From assembly GCA_945882065.1 (NCBI GenBank), contig CAMCWI010000005.1:1-43535 (forward strand): a DNA stretch of 43,535 bases, in the 5' to 3' direction. Positions 24,308 through 33,475 of this stretch are shown here, one piece after another (within the stretch, counting starts at the first letter, position 1; every line of letters starts with the position of its first letter). This DNA comes from Akkermansia muciniphila (lineage in GTDB: Bacteria; Verrucomicrobiota; Verrucomicrobiia; Limisphaerales; JADLHS01). A program made the position numbers and the translations under genes. Below the pieces are notes generated by a model. The model was not told where the DNA came from and did not search any database. It saw nothing but the letters and a program-made list of their open reading frames with translations.

Positions 24308-27300
24308 TTACTCCTTCTTACGGTTCTCGGAGGCGAGGTAATTAAGGGTGTTTCGGAGGAGGCGTTCCGCGGCGGGATGCTTACCCATGTTTTCCCGGAG
24401 ATGATACATATTCAGGATCCATCTGCCCTTTCCCCGGTGATAGATGGCGAACCGTGTTCCAGAGTAATATCCGAAACTCGTGGCGATGGCGCCAGCCACG
24501 GTTTCGTCGGGCGTGTCCTGTCCCTGCCAGAGGCGATCGGCCAGGAGTTCACGGTAATAGGCAAAATCCAGGATTCCCCCTGAGGGCAGGCCGGCGAAAA
24601 CGGGATGGGCCTTGGCCCACTCGTCTTTGGCGTAATAGCAACTGGTGTCGAACGGGTTCGCGGCCGTGCCCTTCTCTGCGAGAGGAAGATGAAACGTTGG
24701 GTCGCTCCCAGAGGCAAAAACCTCCGGGTCAAGGAAGAGCACCTGTGCGCCGTTACTGACCTTCTCCATAAGAGCATCCAAAGCGGCTTTGCCGCCCGGT
24801 GGCGGTATTTGGCGGGACGCGACAATCACCCCGTCTGTTGCGCCGGCTTCCGCCGTGAAAGGCCGGCAGGGGATGCCCAGGCTCCAAAGCCGGGCGGACA
24901 GTTCCGTGTCTTCGCCCCAAATCAGGACCGGCTGCTTGACGGCCGGCATTTCGGCCGGATCGGCAACATGGAAGACGATCTCGCTACCGGGCATCTTGCG
25001 TCCATCCACAAACGAGGCCCGCAACCGGTATGAGCCGGAGGGCCAGTCGGCTTTTAGGGTTTCTTGGAAAACGGGGGATGCCAGCGGGGGCTCCGGGCTT
25101 GCGGGCATGGTGAAAGTTGCCTGACGGGTCATCACGACGGAATCGCCGGGGCCCAGAACCTCAATCGTGACCGCGTGCGCGCCTGCCGGCAGGGCATCTT
25201 CGTTGGCAAGCACCGCTTCCAGCTTGATGGCTCTTCCCCGATACAGGTTTCGGGGCTCGGCAAACAGGGACCAGCGAAGCGGTGCGAACCCATCGAGAAG
25301 GGCCTGGCGCATCCCGGGCTTCTCCCGGCGGAAGAGATCGAAGACCCCTTCTCCGGCGTTGGCGGTATCGATGTTCGCGGTCAGCGAATAGCCGACGATA
25401 TGGGGATTCGCCCGCAGCGCATTGATGCCGTCGAGCCGCTGACGCGAGTTGGCCCGTTGGCATTGATAGAAATAGTGGCTTGGCTGATCGAAGGTCGCGG
25501 CCATTTGCCAGCGATCCCAGTCCGTCATGAACCGATTCAGACGATCCTGGAAACCTTTGGCTCCGTCCAGGTGGGCGAAACCGCAAAGGGAATAGAGTTC
25601 CTGCATGCGCACCAGGTCGACCGCACTGGCGATGCCGAATTCGGAAACAAAGACATTTTTTGTCCCGGAGCCGACGGTGCGAAGGAAATCCTGAATCTCC
25701 GCGGTATGCGGCACGCGCGGGTAAATGTGAATGTCCCCCAGCGGCCCGGAGTAGCCCGCGATGGGCAAGGCGGGAGGCTGCGGCCATACTCCGCCCGGCC
25801 CACACAGCGGGGTGATCCGGGAGGCGCCCTCCGCATCGATCCCCAGCAGATGCTGCCATGCCCGGGAACCCGGATTGGCCACCGAACCCACGCCTGGGTC
25901 GCAATCCCAACGGCCACTGCTCAGGAACACCAAACGGTGCATGTCGTTCGAACGGATCAGACCGAGGGCGCCCTTGGCATGCAGGAAGATGGGGTGGTCC
26001 GGAGAAAGATCCCACGGTGATTCGTTCAGCAGTCCCCACGCCACGATGCAGGGATGGTTGCGGTCGCGCCGCACCATGGCGCGCATCTGCCGGTCCCGTC
26101 GCTCCTCGTAGAGACCCGGGGAATAATCCATCAGCCAGCCGCCCCGGGGTTCTTCCATGACCAGGAAGCCGAACTCATCCGCGAAATCCAACTGCCGACG
26201 CAAACCCATGGCTTGGAAAAAACGGATCGCGTTGAATCCCATCGCTTTCATCAGCCGAAGATCGGTGATCGGCCAGTCGGGGTTGAAGGGCACCCGCATC
26301 CCGAAAGGGTCCTGTTGCCCGGTATGGGCCATCCGCAAAAAAATCCGCTTGCCGTTGAGACGGAAATGCCCGTTTTCGACGCGAAAATCGCGAAATCCGG
26401 TGCGCACGGTCTGCTCATCCGCCGCGGAATCCTGCGCCTGCACCCGGGTTTTCAGATGGTAGAGGAATGGATCGTCCAGGTTCCAGAGCCGGGGTTTCTC
26501 AATCTGGAGTTGGCCACGCACCACCGTATCGCCCGGCTCGAGATTTGGGTTCAGCTCGGTCTTCACGCCCGTTGGGTCCACGGAGAAAACCACCGCAGCC
26601 GTGACGGCCCTGGTGCGGCTGTTGTGCAGGGTTGCTTCGATCTCCATCCGTCCGGTAGCCGGGTCGGAGTGCACATACACATCCTTGAGGAACACCCCCG
26701 GACGGATCAGAAGCTCCACCGAATCCAGGATCCCTCCATGGTTGAACGGCACGCCTCCCGGGACCTGCCCTAACAGAATGCCGTCCGTTCCGTCTCCCGC
26801 TCGCGCGGGATGGACCACGCGAACCGCCAGCAGATTGGAGGCTCCCGGGCGGAGCGTTCCGGTGACATCCAGAACAAACGGCACCTCCGTGCCTTCGTTG
26901 CCGCCGACGTGGGATCCGTTCAGCCACACGTCCGCCTTGTAAGAAACGGACCAGAACCGCAGCAGGGCGCGGGCTTCCGGCGATTCGAGTTCCGGGGCCG
27001 AGAACGCCTTCCAATACCACGCCACGCCGTGATAGCCGGGAAAAGCGCCCTGAATGATCCACGGCAACTTGGTCGGCCTGGCCTCCGGCCGTGACGACTC
27101 GAACCACTTTTCTTCCCGCCCGATGTTCGCAGGATCGGTCGCCAGCAACCAGTCGTCGCCATCGAGGGAAAGATCGGCGGGGCCGGCGTTCGCGGTCTCG
27201 CCAGCGCGTGCGATTCCGCATCCCAGGACCAGCAGGAGCGCGACCAACAGCACACGGATGCCGGAGCACCAAAACTGGAGGGCGGCGGGGCTCATGGTGG

Positions 27301-27343
27301 TGCGGTTGCTTTTCATGGGGGGCGTCAGTGCGAGGATGTTCAT
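24308..27343 (-). CDS. Secreted GH2-family glycoside hydrolase (beta-galactosidase/beta-glucuronidase-like)
   Basis: The 1011-residue protein has a signal peptide (LLVALLLVLGCGIARAGE) and the GH2 jelly-roll sugar-binding domain (WYWKAF, ADVWLNGSHVGGNEG, NLLAVRVVHP). An Ig-like domain follows, then a TIM barrel with NHPCIVAWGLLNES (predicted acid/base E441) and VFVSEFG (predicted nucleophile E568). The last 250 or so residues contain PVLIWGEDTELSARLWSLG, resembling the glutamine-amidotransferase-like domain that often follows in large hydrolases. It should cleave a beta-linked sugar outside the cytoplasm; galactose, glucuronate and mannose are all possible. Starts at 27343 or 27316 are both plausible. 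Its TAA sits inside the ribosome-binding region of the next gene, so the two are coupled. Confidence 0.88.
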   Translation of the reverse strand: MNILALTPPMKSNRTTMSPAALQFWCSGIRVLLVALLLVLGCGIARAGETANAGPADLSLDGDDWLLATDPANIGREEKWFESSRPEARPTKLPWIIQGAFPGYHGVAWYWKAFSAPELESPEARALLRFWSVSYKADVWLNGSHVGGNEGTEVPFVLDVTGTLRPGASNLLAVRVVHPARAGDGTDGILLGQVPGGVPFNHGGILDSVELLIRPGVFLKDVYVHSDPATGRMEIEATLHNSRTRAVTAAVVFSVDPTGVKTELNPNLEPGDTVVRGQLQIEKPRLWNLDDPFLYHLKTRVQAQDSAADEQTVRTGFRDFRVENGHFRLNGKRIFLRMAHTGQQDPFGMRVPFNPDWPITDLRLMKAMGFNAIRFFQAMGLRRQLDFADEFGFLVMEEPRGGWLMDYSPGLYEERRDRQMRAMVRRDRNHPCIVAWGLLNESPWDLSPDHPIFLHAKGALGLIRSNDMHRLVFLSSGRWDCDPGVGSVANPGSRAWQHLLGIDAEGASRITPLCGPGGVWPQPPALPIAGYSGPLGDIHIYPRVPHTAEIQDFLRTVGSGTKNVFVSEFGIASAVDLVRMQELYSLCGFAHLDGAKGFQDRLNRFMTDWDRWQMAATFDQPSHYFYQCQRANSRQRLDGINALRANPHIVGYSLTANIDTANAGEGVFDLFRREKPGMRQALLDGFAPLRWSLFAEPRNLYRGRAIKLEAVLANEDALPAGAHAVTIEVLGPGDSVVMTRQATFTMPASPEPPLASPVFQETLKADWPSGSYRLRASFVDGRKMPGSEIVFHVADPAEMPAVKQPVLIWGEDTELSARLWSLGIPCRPFTAEAGATDGVIVASRQIPPPGGKAALDALMEKVSNGAQVLFLDPEVFASGSDPTFHLPLAEKGTAANPFDTSCYYAKDEWAKAHPVFAGLPSGGILDFAYYRELLADRLWQGQDTPDETVAGAIATSFGYYSGTRFAIYHRGKGRWILNMYHLRENMGKHPAAERLLRNTLNYLASENRKKE
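24311..24316 (-). promoter_or_regulatory. Strong ribosome-binding site of the GH141-like gene
   Basis: AAGGAG on the minus strand, followed directly by the TAA of the GH2 gene and then by the ATG at 24303, fixes the start of the beta-helix gene. It is one of few clear Shine-Dalgarno sites in the locus. Confidence 0.8.
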
Positions 27344-27368
27344 GGTGATACTCTTGGCTCCCGGCGGA

Positions 27369-29402
27369 TCATTTCGTGTAGGTCAGCACGGCGGCACCCG
27401 GCGGTGTGGCGATGACGACGGGCAGGCCGGGGTTCATCAGTTCGCGGCCGGGCAGCGTCTGCGAGCGGCCGGTTTCGAGGTCGGTCACGGTGTAGCGGGC
27501 CTTGGGGTCCAGGCCGCGGAGCTTCACGGTGAGCGTTTCATCGAGAACCTTGGGCCGGCGGAAGGCCTGCACGACGCCGTCGCCCTGTTCCGGGCGGTGG
27601 AACTGCCAGGCGATCCAGGTGTCCGGCGCGAGGCTGTAGGGAGTGAGCGGGTAGTAGTCGCCCTCGAGCATCAGCGGCGCGATCCGGCGGCATTCGGCGT
27701 AGGCTTTCTGCTGGGCCGCGGTGTTCTCCGGGGTCAGCGCGCCCATGCCGAACGACGGCAGATAGAAGCTGCGATACGCGTAGGGTTCATAGAGATAGCA
27801 GCCCGTGCCTTGAAAGGGCAGCCAGGAAGAAAGGCCGTAGGTGTGGCCCTGGTTTCCCTCGACGACGCCCTTCATGTCGGTGAATTGAAAGTCGCTTCGC
27901 AGCAGCGGCACGGCGCGGCGCATGGATTCCAGATCGTTGCGCCGCCCGCCCGAAGCACAGGAATCTATGCGCAATCCGGGATGACGTCGGCGTAGTTCAT
28001 CCCACAAGGCCAGGTGGCCTTGCACGTAGAAGTTCTCGGTGATGCCCTGGCGATTCTCCGCGTCGTTCTTGCGCCACGTCGGCAGCGGTCCTTCGCCGTT
28101 CATGTCTTCGCGATACCAATCGAGTCCCTGCGTCTTGATCATCCTATCGAGGTGATTGACCAGCCAGTTGAAGGCCGCCGGGTTGCCGAGGTTGAGAATC
28201 GAGCCGTGTGACGATCCGGGCAACAACCACGCGGGATGATTTTTCGCCAGCCAGGAATTCGTGTCGCCCACGCGCTCCGGCTCAAACCACAGGAGGAATT
28301 GCATTCCGTTTGAGCGCACCCAATTGCTGAACGGCTTGAAGCCTTGCGGAAACCTGATCTCGTCAACTTCCCAGGTTCCTGAGTTCAGCCAGATCATGCC
28401 GGGTAACGGGTAGGGCAGCGGGTCGGGGCCGACCTTGAACCAGACGCTCTCGCGTGTGCCGCCGGCGTCGCGCCAGCAGATGTCCGGCTTGATGCCCGCA
28501 TCGATAAACGCCTTCACCCTGGTGATGTTGGCGACCGAACCGTCCACTTGAATTTGTCTGACTGCCGGCTGCGTCTGGCCGTGCGTGCGCGCTAGGTTGT
28601 GAGCGATGAACCAGCGCCGCCACAAATTCTGGGCGCGGACGACGTCGTCGCCCTTCCAAAACAAGAGCGCGATGAGCGGCGTGCGGATTTCCTCGCCGGG
28701 CTTGAGCACCAGGCGGGTGCGCTGCTGGCCAGCCGTGACGCGCAAACGTCGCCCGGCATCGCGCTCGAAGGAGCTGGCCCACTGCCCCGGCCAGCCCACT
28801 GCGATGATCACGCCTCCTCCGGGCATCTGGAGGTTGTAATAGGGCCAGCCGTCTGGTCCGTCGCACGATTTGCCGGAATAGTCGGGCGGACTGAACTTCT
28901 TCGTCAGGCCGGGAACGAGTGTGTGGTGATACGGTTCGTAGCTGTCAGCAGTGCAGAAGTCGCCCTTGATGCCATGGAGCACGAACTCACTTTTCGCACT
29001 GCGCTCGAAGGACGTGTCCAGTCCCTGGATGTTTTCCAGAATCGGCGTGTCGTTCGCACCGATGTTCTTGAAATAAACCGTCCACTCCACGACTGGATAA
29101 TCCGCATACTCAGTCCCAACGAGTCGCACCTCGAAACCCGACTTCTCGTCCGTCCATCTGCGCGTGCGCTCGCGCCGCTGGGTATCCAGTTCGCGCGTCG
29201 AATCGGTGCGCTTCCAATCACGCAGCAGCTCGCCCGCTGGCTTTCCACCGAGCACAAAACTGAACGGCGGCTTCGCTTGCTCCATGAAAACGTTGCTTTG
29301 TGCCCACTGCGTCGCCGCAGAGTGTTCCTCCGGGGTTGGAGTCGCGGCGTGAAGCGTGAGCGCGGTGAGCGGTGCGAATAGAAAAGTGAGTCTGCGTATC
29401 AT
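27369..29402 (-). CDS. Secreted GH36 alpha-galactosidase-like enzyme
   Basis: The 677-residue product has a short signal peptide (MIRRLTFLFAPLTALTLHAA) and all GH36 landmarks: supersandwich (GFEVRLVGTEYADYPVVEW), barrel with CWRDAGGTRES, WFEPERVG, DWYREDMN (nucleophile D433) and DSCASGGRRND (acid/base D490), and C-terminal sandwich (GDYYPLTPYSLAPDTWIAWQF). The start is 6 bases after the sulfatase stop, so the two are one transcript and probably act on the same sulfated glycan. It is most similar to the copy at 19844-21922; the signal types differ (secreted here, lipoprotein there), pointing to different locations for near-duplicate enzymes. Confidence 0.92.
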   Translation of the reverse strand: MIRRLTFLFAPLTALTLHAATPTPEEHSAATQWAQSNVFMEQAKPPFSFVLGGKPAGELLRDWKRTDSTRELDTQRRERTRRWTDEKSGFEVRLVGTEYADYPVVEWTVYFKNIGANDTPILENIQGLDTSFERSAKSEFVLHGIKGDFCTADSYEPYHHTLVPGLTKKFSPPDYSGKSCDGPDGWPYYNLQMPGGGVIIAVGWPGQWASSFERDAGRRLRVTAGQQRTRLVLKPGEEIRTPLIALLFWKGDDVVRAQNLWRRWFIAHNLARTHGQTQPAVRQIQVDGSVANITRVKAFIDAGIKPDICWRDAGGTRESVWFKVGPDPLPYPLPGMIWLNSGTWEVDEIRFPQGFKPFSNWVRSNGMQFLLWFEPERVGDTNSWLAKNHPAWLLPGSSHGSILNLGNPAAFNWLVNHLDRMIKTQGLDWYREDMNGEGPLPTWRKNDAENRQGITENFYVQGHLALWDELRRRHPGLRIDSCASGGRRNDLESMRRAVPLLRSDFQFTDMKGVVEGNQGHTYGLSSWLPFQGTGCYLYEPYAYRSFYLPSFGMGALTPENTAAQQKAYAECRRIAPLMLEGDYYPLTPYSLAPDTWIAWQFHRPEQGDGVVQAFRRPKVLDETLTVKLRGLDPKARYTVTDLETGRSQTLPGRELMNPGLPVVIATPPGAAVLTYTK

Positions 29403-29408
29403 GATCGG

Positions 29409-31025
29409 TTAGTCGAGGCGTTTCGGAAGGTGCGGCAGCAACTTGTCGAAGAGGTCTTTCTGCTCTGTCAGCACGGCGGCGTGCTCGGGCTTGGCCGCGA
29501 GGTTTTCGCGTTCGAGCGGGTCAGTCTCGTAATCGTAAAGTTCGATGGACTCGGTTTGACCGGTGATGCGCGGCGTGTCGGTGCTGAGATCGGCGCGACG
29601 CCATTCGATATAGCGGTAGCGTGGCGTGCGCAGTGTCCAGCCCATCACGCCGTCCTTGTTCGCGCCGGGAGACATCTGGCTGATGGCGGCTTCGTGCGGG
29701 ATGACAGATGCATCGCGCATGGCGGACACAAGGCTCACGCCTTGCAGATGCGCGGGTCGCGGCAGACCGGCGAGGTTGCAGAGCGTGGGATAGATGTCCA
29801 AGAACTCCACGGGCGTGGTGATGCGGTTCCCGGACTTTTGGCCCGGAGTCGAGATGATGAGCGGCGCGCGCGTTGCATCCTCGTAGTTGGTCACTTTGCC
29901 CCAATGACCGTGCTCGCCCAGATGCCAGCCATGGTCGCCCCACAGGCAGATGATGGTGTTGTCCGCGATGCCCGTTTCTTCGAGCGTCTTCATCAGCAAA
30001 CCGACCTGTGCGTCGATGTAGGACACGCACGCGGCGTAACCGTGGATCAGTTCGCGCTGCATGGCTTCCTCGATCGGACCGGCTTTGGGCACGCCGTGCC
30101 AGTCACGAAGTTCACCCGAGTTGCTGTAAAACGCGAGGTCGTGCGGGCTGCCCTGCGGGAGCTGCTGAAACGGCGCGAGCGGCAGCGTTGCCCGGTCATA
30201 GAGGTCCCAGTAACGCTTCGGAGCGATGAATGGCAGATGCGGCTTCACGAAGCCGACGGCGAGGAAGAACGGCTGCTTCCCTTTGCCGAACTCGCGAATC
30301 TTTGCGGCAGCAGTGAAAGCCATCGCGCCGTCGTAGTAGCCGTTGTCCGGCACATCCTCGCCTTCGGTCGGCGGCCCCATCACGGGGGCGCTGGGCGAGG
30401 CCGCGAGCGCATCGGAGAGGCGCTTCTTCGTCGCCGGGTTCTGGAACCCGCGCACGCCGAGGCCGCCTGCTGCTTCTTCAAACTTGCGGACATACGGCAC
30501 GGACCACGAAGCCGTGTCATCGCCTTTGTCCACCGTGCGACCATCGAAGACCTTGCCCATGCCGCAGGTGAGCCAGCCGTTAATCTTGAAGTGCTGCGGC
30601 AGCGTGACGATGTCGGGAAAGCGGGTGCGCAGGATGTCCTGCTGCTGCGGCGGATTGAATACTACTCGCGTCGTGTCAGGGCGCAGCCCCGTGAGCACGC
30701 TCATGCGCGATGGCGCGCAGAACGACACCTGGCAATAGCTCGCGGTGAACAGCGTCCCGCGCGAGGCGAGCAGGTCGATGTTCGGCGACCTGATCCACGA
30801 ATAGCCGTAGCAACCCAGCAACGGCTTCAGGTCGTCGATGGCGATGAAGAGGAGGTTGGGTTTCGCGGATGATGGGCGGATTGATCTCAGGTTGGCGTCT
30901 GACCACTTCGCTTTGGCGTCGAATCCCCCGTCGCTTGGCGCAACCGCCAGCAGCGTTGATGTTGCCAAAGTGATTCCTACAACAAGGAGGTAAAGGCGGA
31001 GGCCTGGCAGGTGTGTGGTTTTCAT
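29409..31025 (-). CDS. Secreted sulfatase of the iduronate-2-sulfatase type
   Basis: The ATG at 31025 gives a signal peptide (MKTTHLPGLRLYLLVVGITLAT) and a 538-residue protein. AIDDLKPLLGCYG supplies the Asp pair for calcium. FCAPSRMSVLTG contains the C-x-P-S-R motif, whose Cys103 would be converted to formylglycine by a sulfatase-maturing enzyme not encoded here. CLWGDHGWHLGEHGHWGK holds the remaining metal and active-site residues. The pattern SPNIDLLASRG...PDTTRV and PQHFKINGWLTCGMGKVF closely follows human IDS, placing it near sulfatase subfamily S1_7. It should remove sulfate esters from a polysaccharide. It is the first gene of the minus-strand degradation locus, and its C-terminus (LFDKLLPHLPKR) recurs in the chimeric ORF at 14546. 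Confidence 0.92.
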   Translation of the reverse strand: MKTTHLPGLRLYLLVVGITLATSTLLAVAPSDGGFDAKAKWSDANLRSIRPSSAKPNLLFIAIDDLKPLLGCYGYSWIRSPNIDLLASRGTLFTASYCQVSFCAPSRMSVLTGLRPDTTRVVFNPPQQQDILRTRFPDIVTLPQHFKINGWLTCGMGKVFDGRTVDKGDDTASWSVPYVRKFEEAAGGLGVRGFQNPATKKRLSDALAASPSAPVMGPPTEGEDVPDNGYYDGAMAFTAAAKIREFGKGKQPFFLAVGFVKPHLPFIAPKRYWDLYDRATLPLAPFQQLPQGSPHDLAFYSNSGELRDWHGVPKAGPIEEAMQRELIHGYAACVSYIDAQVGLLMKTLEETGIADNTIICLWGDHGWHLGEHGHWGKVTNYEDATRAPLIISTPGQKSGNRITTPVEFLDIYPTLCNLAGLPRPAHLQGVSLVSAMRDASVIPHEAAISQMSPGANKDGVMGWTLRTPRYRYIEWRRADLSTDTPRITGQTESIELYDYETDPLERENLAAKPEHAAVLTEQKDLFDKLLPHLPKRLD

Positions 31026-31419
31026 CAGGTCCGGTTCATTTGCGTTTGATCCGCATGTCAATTTGGAACACCAAAGCATTTATCTTAGCCTGCGCTCCGC
31101 CAGTGGCAGCCAGTTTCTCGCTTACTTTCGATGTTTTCCCCCAACCTGGTCAAACGCCTGGATGATGGGCAACTGCAAAATGTCGGCTATTGGCAGTCAC
31201 CCTGAGGTTGCCACGGTAGCAATGGCATTAGCCTTGAAAAATGACGAAAAAACACCAAAAAACATAAGCCAGACTCCCGGCTCAGGCATAGCATCCCGGG
31301 TAAGTTGAGTCCATGCCAAGAGAGATGCAGTGTTGGCACATGGTAATGGAAGTGAATCTTGGCCGTGGTGCCGTGGTGCCGGGATAATTTGGCGCGCACC
31401 ACATGAAGGAACAAAAAAT
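31026..31419. other. Divergent intergenic region between the GH locus and the 2-oxoacid dehydrogenase operon
   Basis: No gene is supported here; the overlapping ORFs on both strands have no family character. Both operons must start in this region. A plausible plus-strand promoter is listed separately. For the minus strand the T-rich stretch around 31230-31270 could lie in a promoter, but no clear pair of hexamers is visible. Confidence 0.5.
31359..31388 (+). promoter_or_regulatory. Candidate sigma-70 promoter of the E1-E2 operon with a tandem repeat in its spacer
   Basis: TTGGCC (31359-31364) and GATAAT (31383-31388) are separated by 18 bases, about 31 bases before the E1 start codon at 31420. 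The spacer contains CCGTGGTG twice in tandem, so loss or gain of one unit would change the spacing by 8 bases. A GAAGGA ribosome-binding site follows at 31405-31410. Confidence 0.45.
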
Positions 31420-33459
31420 ATGTCAGCAACAGCATTGGAAACCAGTCGCACGACGATTACGAAACAGCAGTGCGGAGGCGACTTGAACCTGTATCGTCGG
31501 ATGCTCCTGATCCGGTTGTGTGAGGAGCGCCTCGCCAAATCGCATCAGCGCGGACTCGTCCATGGGGCCTGTCACACTTACGTGGGGCAGGAAGCCATTG
31601 CCACCGGGGTCTGCGCTCATCTGACTCGCGAGGACATGGTATTCAGCACGCATCGTGGTCACGGCCATGCGCTGGCCAAGGGATTGGAGCCGCAGCAATT
31701 GTTTGCCGAACTTTACGGGCGCGCCACCGGATGCTCGCGCGGCCGCGGCGGCAGCATGCATTTGTTCGCGCCCGAAATTGGAATGATGGGCACAAGCGGC
31801 ATCGTCGGTCCGTGCATCTTGCAGGCGGCTGGTGCGGGTTACAGTTTCAAACTGCTAAAGCAGAAAAACGTCGCGGTCGCTTTCTTCGGCGACGGTGCGG
31901 TCAACAACGGCGCATTCCACGAGGGGCTGAACATGGCCAGCATCTGGAAGTTGCCGGTGCTGTTCGTCTGCGAGAACAATCAGTACGCCACCGAAGTGCC
32001 GTTCGCCTACTCGGCGGGAAACCCGGAAGTCGCCCCGCGCGGTGCTGCGTATGGCATGCCCGCTTTGCAGGTGGACGGGAATGATGTCCTCGCTGTGGCT
32101 GAGGCAGCGGCGGAAGCGACCAAACGCGCGCGCGAGGGCGGCGGGCCCACGTTGATCGAATGCAAGACCTACCGCATCCGGGCTCACGCCGAGGGTATGG
32201 GCGATTTCGGCTACCGAACGCGCGATGAAGTGGATCGCTGGAAATCGCGCTGTCCCGTTGAATCCTTCAAGAGCTATCTTCTGCACAACCAGTTGGCTGA
32301 GCCGGGGGAACTCGATGCCATCGAGAAAGAGACGGCTACGTTGGTCGAAGCGGCGCATCAGTTCGCGGAGAACAGCCCGATGCCATCGAAGGAGTCCGCC
32401 GCTCAACATGTCTATGCCGAAACCAACCCGAAGCTCCTGCCCAAAGCGAGCGGCAACGGAGCGCCGGAAAAGCCGGCATCGGATCGGGTGCTGACTTACA
32501 TGAAGGCCACGCTGGAGGCGTTGACCGAAGAATTCGCCAAAAACCCAAAGCTGTTTGTGCTGGGCGAAGGCATTGGCGTACGGGGAGGAAATTTTGCCAC
32601 CACGAGCGGCCTGTTTGAAAAATACGGCGCGGAACGGTTGTGCGACACGCCCATCTGCGAGCGCGGCTTTGTCGGGTTGGCTTGCGGCGCAGCGATGAGC
32701 GGCACGCGGCCGGTGGTGGACTTCATGTTTGCTGATTTCGTGCTCGACGGGGCCGGCGAGATCATCAACCAGATCGCCAAGATGCAATACATGAGCAGCG
32801 GCCGGCTCAAGATGCCGGTGCTCCTGCGCGGTTGCATCGGCATCGGACATTCGGCGGCAACGCATCATTCGGGCAGTTATTATTCGATGTATGCGCAGTT
32901 TCCCGGGCTGCGGGTCGTCGTGCCTTCCTCTCCGTACGATGCCAAAGGACTGCTCAAGACGGCCTTGAATTGCGATGATCCAGTGCTCTTTCTGGAGCAT
33001 CGTGAATTGATGGGAACGAAAGGCCCGGTGCCGAGCGGAGAGTATTTCATCGAGTTCGGCCAGGCGTCCGTGGTGCGCGAAGGGACGAGCGTTACGGTCG
33101 TCGCGTTGGCTTTGATGGTTCACAAGACGATCAAAGCCTGCGAAGCGTTGGCGAAGGAGGGCATCTCCGTCGAGTTGATTGACCCGCGCACCGTTTCGCC
33201 GCTGGATACGGAAACGATTCTCAAGTCGGTCGCTAAGACTGGCCGCTTGTTGATAGTGGATGAGTCGTTCGGCCCTTGCGGGATCGGCGCGGAAATCGCC
33301 GCGCAACTGGCGGACCGCGGCTTTGATGAATTGGATGCACCCATCCGCCGGCTCAATGGGGTGCATACTCCCACGCCCTACAGCCCGGCCTTGGAATGCG
33401 CGGTGGTGCCGGACGAAGCCGCGATTGTGCAGGCGATCCGCGATCTGGTCAGCGAGTAA
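31420..33459 (+). CDS. Fused E1 alpha-beta subunit of a thiamine-diphosphate 2-oxoacid dehydrogenase (pyruvate/acetoin type)
   Basis: The ATG at 31420 is chosen because GAAGGA lies nine bases upstream and the conserved alpha region (LYRRMLLIRLCEERL) follows. Residues of about 1-340 are E1 alpha with STHRGHGHALAKG, GRGGSMHLF and the thiamine-diphosphate motif FFGDGAVNNGAFHEGLNM...CENN. From about 360 on, after a low-complexity linker, E1 beta follows (VLGEGIGVRGGNFATT, DTPICERGFVGLACG, DFMFADFVLDGAGE, HHSGSYYSMYAQFPG). Most alpha2beta2 enzymes use two genes; here they are one 679-residue chain. It would decarboxylate a 2-oxo acid or cleave acetoin and pass the acyl group to E2 lipoate. E2 follows 16 bases later, and E3 lies at the far end of the cluster. 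Confidence 0.9.
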   Translation: MSATALETSRTTITKQQCGGDLNLYRRMLLIRLCEERLAKSHQRGLVHGACHTYVGQEAIATGVCAHLTREDMVFSTHRGHGHALAKGLEPQQLFAELYGRATGCSRGRGGSMHLFAPEIGMMGTSGIVGPCILQAAGAGYSFKLLKQKNVAVAFFGDGAVNNGAFHEGLNMASIWKLPVLFVCENNQYATEVPFAYSAGNPEVAPRGAAYGMPALQVDGNDVLAVAEAAAEATKRAREGGGPTLIECKTYRIRAHAEGMGDFGYRTRDEVDRWKSRCPVESFKSYLLHNQLAEPGELDAIEKETATLVEAAHQFAENSPMPSKESAAQHVYAETNPKLLPKASGNGAPEKPASDRVLTYMKATLEALTEEFAKNPKLFVLGEGIGVRGGNFATTSGLFEKYGAERLCDTPICERGFVGLACGAAMSGTRPVVDFMFADFVLDGAGEIINQIAKMQYMSSGRLKMPVLLRGCIGIGHSAATHHSGSYYSMYAQFPGLRVVVPSSPYDAKGLLKTALNCDDPVLFLEHRELMGTKGPVPSGEYFIEFGQASVVREGTSVTVVALALMVHKTIKACEALAKEGISVELIDPRTVSPLDTETILKSVAKTGRLLIVDESFGPCGIGAEIAAQLADRGFDELDAPIRRLNGVHTPTPYSPALECAVVPDEAAIVQAIRDLVSE

Positions 33460-33475
33460 TTGTTTGAGGAGACAC

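Noticed and set aside
29430-30872. Plus-strand ORF of 480 codons opposite the sulfatase
   Set aside because: Antisense shadow of a gene with full sulfatase motifs; composition (His/Arg/Val rich) is typical of the reverse frame in GC-rich DNA.
31197-31538. Minus-strand ORF of 113 codons crossing the divergent promoter region
   Set aside because: It overlaps the start of E1, has no ribosome-binding site or recognisable domain, and would remove the promoter space of both operons.
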